From: Rhodosporidiobolus odoratus | Taxonomy: Eukaryota; Basidiomycota; Microbotryomycetes; Sporidiobolales; Sporidiobolaceae | Direction: 5' to 3' | DNA length: 64,000 nt | NCBI GenBank assembly: GCA_034387635.1 | Contig: JAOANU010000005.1 | Coordinates: 620,001 to 684,000 of the forward strand | Shown here: positions 34,302-45,500 of the stretch, one piece after another | How the letters are laid out: each line of letters opens with the position of its first letter | Numbering within the stretch: position 1 is the first letter of the stretch | Notes under the pieces: model-generated | Databases searched by the model: none | The model's input: only the letters and a program-made list of their open reading frames with translations | Told to the model about the DNA's origin: nothing | Position numbers and translations under genes: made by a program

Positions 34302-34576
34302 AGCTGGCACGTCAAGGCTTCGCTGGTGCTGTTCTATCGATACAGTCTGCGATTCCGGTATAGAACTGTCGAGAGTCCGCTGTTTCCAGGTTGAGTCTCG
34401 TCGTCCAACTCTGCTCGATGACCTCGAATGCACGCTGTAGGCTATCGATTCAGCATACATCACACACACACACACACACACATTAGCGACACGCCTAAGC
34501 TACCCTTGGCGACCTTCATCAAATCCTCATCAGGTCGACACAGTTACTAGTTCACCTCCCAACGCCTGGCCTCCTC
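34302..34576. promoter_or_regulatory. Shared divergent promoter with a (CA)11 tract
   Basis: Start codons of two divergent genes lie 275 bp apart. A perfect (CA)11 microsatellite occupies 34461-34482. The role as a shared promoter is inferred from spacing only. Confidence 0.5.
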
Positions 34577-36807
34577 ATGCCCTCACAAGACGCTGCCTGT
34601 GCCCATGTCTTGGCTTGGACACCCGACCCTCGTTCGACTAGCATGGTGCACAGCCCGAGCAGAAGCTCACCCGGCAAGGCTGTACTTGGAACGCCGTGGA
34701 TCACCGTCCTAGTGCCCTTGAACGCCGTGGAACACCATTCTAGTGTACCTGCAAACGGTCTTGTTCCGGCTGTGCCGCGGAGCCTCCTCTGGACCGCTGA
34801 GTCGCTAGGCAGCACGACTCCTCTTCCTCTTGACACACGCCTCAGCTTCGACATGTCGCAGCATCGCAAGGTCACCGACGAGACTACCTGCTTCGGCCTT
34901 TTCCATGCTGCCTTGGAGATAGTCGAACAGACCGCTCTCACAGCGAACCCGTCCCAGTCCGGAGCTCGAGTGCAACCGCTCATTCTCGACGGTGTGTTGC
35001 TGGCTCCCTCCGGCGCAGAGTAGCCGCAATCTCACCCAGATTCCATCGTTGACAGGCCTCCCCGTTCTGGTTGACTATTACATCAAGTGGATCGGCTTGC
35101 GAGAAGCAGCCCTCCCCGCCGCCGAAGCTCTATGGTCCAGAGCGCATGCGTTGCCAACGAAGGACTTCAAAGTACGCTTCCGCTATCGTCACCAGCCACT
35201 GGCGACTATCGGCGAGCCAAAGTTGTGGGAGGTGGGAAAGTACGAAAACAACGTCTATTGTAGGTCTTCCCGCGCTCCCTACAGTCTGTAAGAACAGCGT
35301 TCCGAGCACGACGCCCCTCTTTCCGCAGACACGAGGTCCATGCTTCAGCAACGCTTTTTACACGACGTCATTCCGATGGAGGCCGACGCAATTCGACTGC
35401 AACATTATCGCAGAGATGCTACCGCGCTGCCCGACAACGTATCCGACAAGATCCGCATCTTTGTCAAGGCTTCGCCGTTACCCCCATTCCCATCACCAGG
35501 GCGCGAGCCCCGTTCGCTAGACATCGGCCTAACTCGAACCCGAGAGTCGTGGGCGCAAGGCGCCATTGGCGATTATGCATCGCAAGGAGCAGCCCACGGG
35601 ATCCATTCCCTTGTTGCAGAAGCGGTCACGGCGCTCGTCCGCGATGCGCCTCGCTACTCGGTCCTCAGCCTCGCTTGTGTCCTCCTCGAAGCGCTGCACC
35701 GGCTGAACAGCCCACGGGAACGGCCAGAAGACTGGTACCTCCTTCGCACGGCTGGCAGCCTGCATCTGGAGGCCCAGGGGTCATCTCACCGGTCGTTCTG
35801 GATTCAGGAGGACGACTGGAAGCATTGCGCGCGGCGGCTCTTCGCCAAGCACGACTTTGCCCAAGTCGTGGACCGTGTGGGTGTGGAAAGGGCAATGACG
35901 CAGCGAGTGTCTGAGCCCTATCATCGAGCCCAAGCAGACGCAAAAGCGATGGGGTCTAACGCGGAAGCATTGTATCCTAAGTACAAGGAGGTCTTTCGCC
36001 TGTACAGACGCCTCCTGGAGGTGAGCAGTTATGATCACTTTTCTTCAACATGCAAAGAGCTTTACAACTCTATATCGATAGGATACCCTTCAAGACTGGG
36101 AATCGACCGGGCTGGACAGTATGCAGTCATTGTCCCTCGCTGTTCCGTCTGCGTCACGCGGGTCGTCGTCTGAACCGGTAGGCACATTCCAGCCGTCGAG
36201 CGCGTGCAGTCGACTTACTGCTTTCCCTGCAGCTTTCGCGTAGGCGGAGCCATTCAGCTTCGCATGCTGCGGACGGGAGTGATCCGCCGCACCCTGGAGT
36301 CGAGGTCACCCAGGTACGCGGTTCTCTACGGAATGCTGCTTCGTTTAGAGTCTGACCCCTAGGCCTCCCATGTCGCAGTATATGGGCAGACAGACTACGG
36401 ACTGGGAGTTAGAAGAAGCTCACAGGCGGCAGCAAGAGATGGCCGAGGCGCGGCGTAGGAGCTCCGCCGTCGCATCGTCCTCGGGATCATCTCACACCGT
36501 CTCCCGCAAAGCATCAATCATCAGCGCGTTTCTCCCAGGCAGCCGATCCGGATCCCCAGAGCTGAGGCGATCTAGCCGACCAAACATCCTTCGTACCGCA
36601 TCCTCGACCCTATTCGCACCTCACAGTCGGGGTGGCTCGCAGCGCACTTCGCCGGCAAGCTCCAGGCGCCCGAGCCTTGCACCAACCTTCGTAGCAAATG
36701 TGTTCGGCCGCAATCGAGACGATGACGAGGGGGTGACGGCCACCTCAGATTCGGAGGATGACATCGACCCCACCGATAAGAGATCAAGGCAACGAGGGCG
36801 GCAGTAG
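34577..36807 (+). CDS. Unrecognised spliced protein with Ser/Arg-rich tail
   Basis: The ATG at 34577 opens MPSQDAACAHVLAWTPDPRS. A 64-nt intron after LILDG joins to LPVLVDYYIKWIGLREAAL. Later exons contain FRYRHQPLATIGEPKLWEV, LPDNVSDKIRIFVKASPLPP, and a helical part (HRAQADAKAMGSNAEALYP). Three short introns near 36020, 36175 and 36315 lead to a last exon rich in Arg/Ser (EAHRRQQEMAEARRRSSA) with an acidic patch (SDSEDDIDP) and a basic end, stop at 36805-36807. The phases of all joins are consistent, so it is probably a real gene of about 600 residues. No domain or family recognised; the tail looks like a disordered, phosphorylatable region. Confidence 0.55.
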
Positions 36808-37496
36808 CAGCGATGTTGGAGGAGGGGTGGTGTTACGGACCCTCCTCGGAATCGCCCCCTTTTCTCGCGCCCGCTCTTCCCTCGTCGTCCGGCTCCGTTC
36901 TTTTCCTTTTCTCTTCGCTCTCCCGCCTCGTACCCGCCTCCTTTCAGCCATCGTTCGGATTCTCCTGGTTCTGCCTTCTCGCCGTCTCTCGCCATTCCCT
37001 CTTCAGGCGTCCCCGCCTTCCTACCATCTTACCTTGGCGACATCTTCTCGTTTTCCCTCTTCTCTTCCGGCCCCTCTGTAGACTATTTAACCTGTCCTTT
37101 CGTAGCTCTTCTTCTTCTTCACTGTTCAATCTTATTGTCGATTACGCTACGTTCTGATCCTCGCCCGTCCCTCGTCCACTCCTCGCTCCCTGCTCAACCC
37201 CCCAGGTTGGTTCCCTCGACCCTGCTGCCTCCCCTGAACCCGCGCTCGCCCACGATCCGCAAGGTGGCGGAAACCTGGACGAGAAAAGATGCAATTTTCG
37301 GTAGACCATGGCATGCTCACTGCAACGGTTTTGTCTTGCGCACAGCAATCAGTCTCGTCATCTTAGTCTCAGTGCTGCTTATACTACTCGCGAAAAAGGG
37401 AGGAAGATGTTGCAACCCGCTTCTTGAGTTGAAAGCCAGGCTTCTTGCTACAACGTCGTCTCTCGATCCGCCTCAAACGCGTCAGCGCACAGTGGG
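36808..37496. other. Pyrimidine-rich spacer
   Basis: Plus-strand C/T-rich stretch of about 300 bases (36840-37130), followed by the promoter and leader of RAD2. Open frames here are low-complexity and not credible. Confidence 0.4.
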
Positions 37497-40400
37497 ATGG
37501 TATGCAAGCTCTCTTGAGACTGTGGTCAGACGTCTTTGCTCATCTCGCAGCGCGTCCGCAGGGTGTTCACGGCCTCTGGCAGCTCGTCTCGCCATGCGCC
37601 CGTCCCATTCAACTGGAAACGCTAGGAGGGGAACGACTAGCTATAGATGCCAGCATCTGGCTTTACCAGTTCCAGATGGCTATGCGGGATCGCAAGACCG
37701 GAGATACCCTCCAGGGTGCTCACATCAGTTCGTCTCCTCTGTTTGAGCCGGCGAGTGGATCCGTGTCCAGCTGATACGTGTCGTACGGCACAGTGGGCAC
37801 ATTCAGAAGGATCATGAAGCTGCTCTTCCACGGCGTGAAACCTGTCTTTGTCTTTGACGGCGACGCGCCTATGCTGAAGAAGCGCACGATTGTATGTGAA
37901 TTGGCGGTTCTTGCCCTGACCCCGTATTCATCCTATATATGCCATTCTGCAGGACAAACGCAGAAAGAGGAAGGAAGGAGCTGGGCGCGACCTCGCCAAG
38001 ACGGCACAGGAGCTCCTCGCAGCGCAGCTTCGGGGCGTGGTAGCTGAAAAAGAACTCAACCGGTGCGGTTCATCTCCTTCTAACTTCTGCGTGACGCTGA
38101 CATCCTTGTGGCTCAGTCGACGAAAAGACGTTCTCACAAGGGCCAATGGCGACGCCGATACTGGCGACCAGATTGGGGAAGATGCTGTTTACCTCGAAGA
38201 CCTCGACCAACCTTCGCCTGTCAAAGCAGTTCGGCAGGACGCTCTACGAGACGAGTACGCCTTACCGAAGATCGATGGTCCACTCGAGGCTCGCGCTAAG
38301 GCTGCCGACCCTCGCATCGCGACCGAGGAAGAGCTTCGCGAGTTTATCGAAGACTTGCGGCCGGAGGATCTCGACGTAAACTCCAGCTTCTTCGGTAATC
38401 TTCCGATAGAGGTCAAGTACGAAATCTTGGGCGATTTGCGCATCAAGACTCGGCAGGTCAATCATCGTCGCGTTCAGCAGATGCGAGATTTCGGAACAGC
38501 CGTCGACTTCTCTCGGGCGCAGATCGACAACCTCATGGAGCGGAACCTGTACACGCAGCGGCTTCTCGACGTCACCGACGAGCTGGGTCGCGCTGCAATC
38601 GCTATCCCGACGCGGGTTGCCGGTCAGCGCAATCGGGAGTACATTCTGGTGAAGCAGGACGTTGGCAAAGGCGGAGGATGGGTGTTGGGCGTGAAGAACC
38701 TCGAGGCGGTCAGCACCGAGCCGATCACCATCGACACGACAACCGACGAGAGCGTCGGCACGCACACGGACACGGATGAGTTTGAGGAGGTTGGGGTCGA
38801 ATCGTCACCCGAGTAAGCACGAACGTCTCGCCCTTTCTCCCGTTGTATAGTTTACATGTACAGTATGCCTCGCCTAGGAAGAATGCGGGCCCTCCTACTC
38901 CCGACCTCGAAGCGCGTCGGATTTTCGCCCTCGAAGCGATTCGCGCCCGCTATACCGCCAAACAAGCCGTTCCTGCTCCACTCGACCCCTTCCTCGACCA
39001 GCCGCTCGCCTCCCCTTCACGTTCCAAGTCCTCACTATTCGCAGCCAATCCTCCCCTCGCAGGCGAGGATGACCCAATTCTGCAACAAGCTCTGTACGAG
39101 TCAGCGCAGCAGGCCGCCGACGCTCCCGTAATCTATCACGCCGGACCTTCAGTGTACGACTCCGCGAGTCATGCACCCACTGCTTCGACATCTCGAGCTA
39201 TACTTCCGCCACCCCATCCTTCGAGCCGCGACAGAGGCGACGAGACTGACGATAGCATGGAGTACGTCGAGGTCCCGCCGGCGAAGAACGGAAAGGGGGA
39301 GGAGAAGGAGAGAGCACGTGAAGTGCTTGAAGAGGAGAATGCCTTGGGGACGGATACGGAGGGCTCAGATGCTTTCGAGGAGGTTGAAGTGGCTGCACCG
39401 GTAGCGGCAGCTGCTCAGGCTTCTCTACCCGTACCTTGCCCCTCTTCGCGACGTTCCTCCCCCGTACCTTCACCCGTCTCCACTCGCCCTCCATCTCTAC
39501 CACCGACACTCCCCGCCGCCGGTACCGCCTCGCGTAGCATTTTCGACAGCGTTCTCCCTTCCGACTCCGATTCCGAGACGGGAGCATCCCCCGTCCGTAG
39601 ACCTCGAGCTGTTCCGCCCCCACAACCCCCGCCTTCCCATTGCCCTCCTGCCTTTTCTCGCCTATCGACCACCCCGGACCCGTTTGAAGAGTACGAAACC
39701 CCGCCGCAAGCGGGTAAGAAGCCGCCAGCAGCGATCGAATCGCGGGATTTCGCCTTCGATGGACGACCAGGCGCCTCAGCCACTACTCTCTCATTCGAGC
39801 CCGACCCGGACTTCGAGTCTACCACTCCCCCCGCCATTTCAGCCGCCTCTCACAGCGCAAATTCTGACATTGCACCTTCCTCTGTACTTCCCGCCGGCTT
39901 CACGCCGGTGGGACGTATCTCGCCTGCGCCGATCGACGTTCTTGCACCGCTTCCCCCTCTACAGAAGGCGGTCGAAGCGATCGAGGCGCAAGAGGCAGCG
40001 GTCCTTCCCGCTGTTCTCGAGCTAACAGCTCTGGCTTCACAACCGCGCTCGCCGCCCACCCCCACATCTCATTCCATGCGTGCCGCCGGTGAACGATCAT
40101 CAGCACCCTTTCAATCTCCTGAAAATCGGCCTCTACGTCCGACGAATTCTCCTGCGGCGCCGCGACCCTCTCTTAACCGCACAACATCGAGGGGTGAGAA
40201 TGCCAGTGCTGCCGACGTAGGAGGAGCTGCGGAACAAGTTACTCAGCAGGACAAAGGTTCCGAGCCGGAGGAGTTCTTCTCTGACTGGAGTCGCAGCCCC
40301 TCTCCTCCGGCCGGGCGACGCTCGTCTGGTAACGCGCTGTTCCTTCCAGAAATAGAGTACGACTCTGAAGCCGAAGCAGAAGAAGCCGCCCAAGCGTTAA

Positions 40401-42197
40401 GGAACGAGGAGGCTGCTTTCGTTGATGTGATGGCGGAACTGAGAAATGAGAGGTTGGAGAATATGAGGGCTGAAGCGGAGAGGGATGTGGCGAAACTCAC
40501 AGCGCAGAAGAATGTTGAGCAAAGGAATGCGGATGGGGTTACGAGGCATATGGCTACGGACATCAAGGTTTGTCTCCTTCCCTCTTTTCCTTGCGCAGCT
40601 CATTTGCTCTTTTGCGGTGAAGTGACTCTCGTCGCTCCGCAGGAAATGCTTATCCTCTTCGGCATCCCTTACATCGACGCACCACAAGAAGCTGAAGCGG
40701 AATGTGCTTCCCTCCTCACCCGCAACCTCGTCGACGGCATCGTAACCGACGACTCGGATGTCTTCCTCTTCGGCGGCTCTCGCATCTACCGCAACATGTT
40801 CAACGAGTCGAAATACGTCGAGTGCTACCTCTCTGCAGATCTCGAGCGCGAAATCGGCCTCGATAGGCAGAAGCTGGTTAGGTTGGCGCATCTTCTGGGA
40901 AGTGACTACACGGATGGATTGGCGGGAGTGGGACCTGTCCAGGGTATGGAACTCTTGGAGGAGTTTCCGGGTGATGAGGGCTTAAATCGGTTCAAGGACT
41001 GGTGGGAAATGGTGCAGACGGGTAAAGATAAGACGGCGACCAATTCGAAGTGGAAGAAGAAGTTTGTTCGTCAATCCTCCCTTGTTTTGATGCCTACTCG
41101 AAGGTGACTGACATCGATACCTTTGAGCGCAGCGCACAGGACACAAGAAGCTCATCATCGACGCCAGATGGCCCAGCGCCGAAGTGGTACATACCCTTTT
41201 CGCCTTTTCCTTCGGCTATTTTGACGCATCTTCGCGCCACAGACCGCCGCATACTTTCGCCCTACGGTCCAAGAAAGTGACGAAGCCTTCACCTGGACAG
41301 GTATTGACCTTGACGGGTTGCGCTTGTCCGTCAGCTTTCTTCCTCGATCCGTCTTTCAGACCTTAACCACTTTTTTCGGACTGCAGCTATCTCGCCCGTA
41401 CCCTCGGCTGGGACCAGGGCAAGACAGACAGCTACCTCCTTCCACTGCTCAAACGCGAGCAAGAGCGCAAGGATGGTAAGTTGACTGGGCAGGCGCAACT
41501 CACCGATTTGTGCGTTCTCTCTACTTCGATCTGAGTCTTGACGAGTGGCTGACGAACGCCTCGCGCACAGCTTCGACACGTCGGCTGGCTATCAACCTTT
41601 CTCGCGGAAGAAGCAGCCTAAATTCGCTAGTAAACGGTTGCAGAACGTTGTTCAGGTGTGCTTTCCCCTAGGCCGCCGCGGTTAACGCTTGCTGCTAATA
41701 TTCGTTGACTGAACCTCACCTGATAGAACTGGAAAGCCAAAGCCGCCGACCCGCAGAACAAGATTGAAGAGCTGGAGGCCGAAGAAGCTTCGGTGGCCGA
41801 GGAGGAGCTGCCCGCGCAGAAGGGGAAGAAGAGGGCGAAAGCCCCAAAAGGTTTTTGCAGTCTGCTTCTCTGCCACTTTGTATATCAGGGCTGACCGTTC
41901 GTTCCCACAGCTGCGCCCAAGCCTAAGAAGAAAGCGGCGCCACGGAAGAAATCGACTCAAGCTTCCCGCAAACGTGATGCCCAGACTCAGCGCGACGCTC
42001 GTGCCGCAGCGAACGGAGGCGTCTACTCGTCGGATGAGGATCTCAGGTCGGACTGGGAGAAGGAGCAAGAGGAGGGCGAGGGAGCAGAGGGGCAGGGGAG
42101 GGGGAAAGGGAAGGGAAGGACGAGGACGCAACCGGCTAGGAAGAAGAGGAAGACGGCGGAGAAGAGAGTGGTCGAGAGTGAGGTGGAGGAGGGGTGA
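37497..42197 (+). CDS. RAD2: DNA repair endonuclease RAD2/XPG
   Basis: The initiator ATG (37497-37499) is a three-base first coding exon: it is followed at once by GTATGC, and the intron ends CCGCAG before GGT GTT, giving [16 protein letters not shown]. The XPG-N domain continues with [12 protein letters not shown] and [20 protein letters not shown] (catalytic Asp residues). A long acidic spacer of some 700 residues follows, with [20 protein letters not shown] near its start, as in RAD2. The XPG-I domain is [20 protein letters not shown] with [11 protein letters not shown], then the helix-hairpin-helix [15 protein letters not shown] and the family-typical [17 protein letters not shown] Lys/Arg-rich nuclear tail ends at TGA 42195. 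About 1,300 residues. It makes the 3' incision in nucleotide excision repair with TFIIH. Confidence 0.92.
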
Positions 42198-42594
42198 GAG
42201 GTGGAATTGCGAGTGTGCATAGCTTGTTTGTTGTATACGCCCTTGCTACCGATTCCGGATACATTTGTTTTCTCCCTCGCATTCTCGGTTCCCTCCTCAT
42301 TTTAAACCAGAAGCGGGAGATCGGACGGGTAGTGCGCGAAGCGAAGGGAGCGCGCCCGCGCCGTTCAAAGAGAATGTAGGCTTTTGTGTGGTTTGAATAT
42401 CGCCCTCCGCGGTGGTCGATTCCGTTCTTCTTCTCACACTTCTCGTCTCGGCCGTGGTCGACTACTGGCTCTGGCAAGGACGTCTCACTTGTCACTCTCG
42501 ACAGACTTCGAGTCTGCACCCAATCACCTCGACTAGCTCTCGCATTCACCGTCATCCTCACTCGATCTCGTCCCTCAACTCGCACTCGACCAGC
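42198..42594. other. Spacer between co-oriented genes
   Basis: 3' region of RAD2 and promoter/leader of the PH-domain gene. The last 150 bases are C/T-rich with CTCGACT-like words. No gene seen. Confidence 0.4.
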
Positions 42595-45500
42595 ATGAAT
42601 CAGGTCCAGTCAGCATACGCAAACTCTGGTAACAATCAGTATCAACCGGACGACTTCCCTCACCCTCGGCAGCAGCAATCACGATTCTCTTCTTCAGGAG
42701 CACCGCCCTCCTTCTCACCTGGCCCTCAAAGCGGACAGGCTACCTACCAAACTGGCCAGAGTACAGCCATGGGCCACGATCAGCGAGTCAGAAACCCAAG
42801 TCAACAACCTCAACAAGCCCAATCCCCTCCTCCCCGCTCCGCCCCCTATTCACCTCCCTCTGCTCAGTCACACAACTCGCCCGCACCCTCCTACTCGGGT
42901 CAGTCGCACCGTCCAGGAAGCTCATCGGCACCTACGACGAGACCAACCAGTATATTGCCGTCCCAGGGAAGCACGAGATCACTCGCTTCCCACGCTCAAC
43001 CGGGAGGAATGCCAGGAGGAGGTACCGGCGCTCCCACTATCGCGGGAGAACCACTCCACGATCTAGGTAGGGCGGTTGCGCTTCTCAAGAGTAGCAAGTT
43101 CTACGCAGAAGGTACGGTCTGTTCCGCTCTTTCTCGCCTCGCAGCAAGCTGATCCTTCTTTCCTTGCCCAGGTTTTCTCATGAAGCGAGTCGAGGCGGGG
43201 GCTGATGGAAAGGTGCGTCAAGCCCGGGACGGTATGACCTTGACTGTTGCTGACTTGGCGTTCTTGCAGTCGGTGAATGGACCGGATGGACAGTGGGCCA
43301 AGTGGTTCGTGCAGTTGAGCGGTACTATCATGTCGACGTGGAACGCGGCTGAGATGGAGGAAGCAGCGAAGCACAACAACACGGTGCGTGGCTAGTCTTC
43401 TGTAAACGAAGCTAGACTTCGAGCTAATTTACTCGTTGTGACCTTCTCAGGTTCCGCCTCAGTACCTCAATCTGCAAGACGCATTCCTGCACCCCTTTCC
43501 TCCCCATGCTCGCGGTCCGAAGACCCCGACGCAGTTCCAGTTCGCGCTCAACAGCGCAGGCGCAAATCGCATCCTCTTCTGTGCTCCCACGCTACAATCG
43601 CTCACCGTACGCCTCGTTCCACTTTTTTCGCTGCATCCTCCGCTGACATCGTCTCACCTGCAGATGTGGATCAACGCCATCCGCCTTTCGGCCTGGGAGC
43701 GATCACGCTGTAACGAGATCTACACCGGTTCTCTCCTCGGTCTGCGTGAGCCGCGCGGCGTCGGCTGGCAAGGGTACGATGCCGGTCTCCCAGCTCCGGG
43801 TTCCACTTTGGGCGGTCACGTCAAGCACACCGGTCGCTTCGAAGGCTGGATCAAAGCCCGTCTCCCTGGCGATACCGAATGGCGGCGAGTTTGGACGGTC
43901 GTCCAGCGCGGCTCGAACGTTCCCACCCGTGCCAGCCTTACCGGCGGTCCCGCACCGGTCAATACAGCAGCAGAGGAGAAACGTAGTCGTCGGAGCAGCC
44001 TCCTCAGCTTTGGGAAGAAGGGCGGCAAAGACAAGCACGATGCTGAGGCCGTCATCGAAGACCTGCCCGGCGAAGGGGCGGTGAGCACGGTAGCGTTCTG
44101 GGAGCGCAAGCCAGCTGGCGGGAAGAAGGCCGAACCGCCTCTCTGCATCGCTCAACACGTCTTCTATGCGGCGGCGCTCTTCCCGGAGGCGGAGCCGTTG
44201 ATCGATTTCTCAACGCTGTTCAAGATCGAGGGAACGTTTCTCAACCCTGTCGACGGGTTCAAGACCGGCTGGGGAGTCGGTGGTCGGGCGGAGAAGCAGG
44301 GTTGGGCACTGTTGATGCTGGAGGAAGGCGGTGCTATGGACATGCTGCACTGGATCGTGGCGTTGTCTGATGCTTTCAAGGTAAGCTGATTCCGCTGCCT
44401 CTCCCTCGTATCCTCGCTCAGTTCCACTACGCGCAGCTTTACGGCCGTCCTCGCGACTTTTCCTACGACCCTCGCGACCCTAGCTCGCTCTACTTTGCGC
44501 TTCCAGTCGGACCTCACCGTGACCGCCAGTTCCTCGACCGCGAGCGTACGTACGAGACACACCGGCCCCACAATTCTCTGCGCTGACATGGCCTCCCGCA
44601 GTGGTGGACAATTTCGACATCAACGAAAGTCGCCCTCGAGCGATTCGGGCTATCTTCCACAGTGCGCTCTCAGCTTAGGATCTCTCTCGTTCTTTTCTGA
44701 TGATTGCGTGCCCAGACCAACTGTTCGAGCGCATGCGCATGCCCCGCGGCACTCAGCCCCCTCCCGCTGAGACTCGGGAAACGTCCTCACAGAACGGGAG
44801 CGGACCTGCTTCACCTCTCGATTCTTCCGACTCCTCGAGGCGATGGAGCCAAGTTCCGCAATCGCCCGCTCGTGACGAGACCCCGCGGTTGCCGCCTGTT
44901 CTTCCTCCTATTGGTGAAGGCTCGATCGCCGAGGAAGCACAAAGCCCCGCTACGGCGGTCACGAACGACTTCCCTCCGTCGCAAAACGCCGCGACGCCCG
45001 TCGAATCGCAAGGCATTGACATTCGCCGCATGAGCATCCATCGCCAAACCACCGTAGATCGACGCAACAGCCTTTACGGTGCGCCTCCGCCTCCGACGGA
45101 AGCGCAGAACGGCTACGCTGCTCAAGCCGGCCCTTCGGCTCCTCCTCCAGCCACCACTACCGTCCCGAACAACTACCTTGGCGACATCGGTTTGAAGCGT
45201 AGAAGCCAAGGAGGGAGCGCTGAGAACGACCTTTCCGCTTACACCGACTTCCTCTCTTCCGACATAGCCCGAGAAAGGACCCCTCCCCCGCCCGTGCCCG
45301 CGATCCAGCAGCAGCCTCGCTCGCCATATTCGAGCTCACCCTATGTGGACTCGCCCCGGTTGAACCCTATCAACACCACTTCTCCGCCGCTCGGTTCAGC
45401 GTCAGCCGCTTCCCCCGTACAGCAGACGCCGGCAAGCTCCAACTTCGCCAAGCCCCTCTCACCTCATTCTCACGCTGGCGCTTCCGACCTCACCCATCTT

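Noticed and set aside
37135..37746. 203-codon plus-strand frame over the RAD2 start
   Set aside because: It reads through the first RAD2 intron and exon in another frame; RAD2 homology decides the correct frame.
39198..39837. Long minus-strand frames within RAD2
   Set aside because: Antisense to the low-complexity spacer of RAD2, which is open in several frames because of its Ser/Pro/Glu codons.
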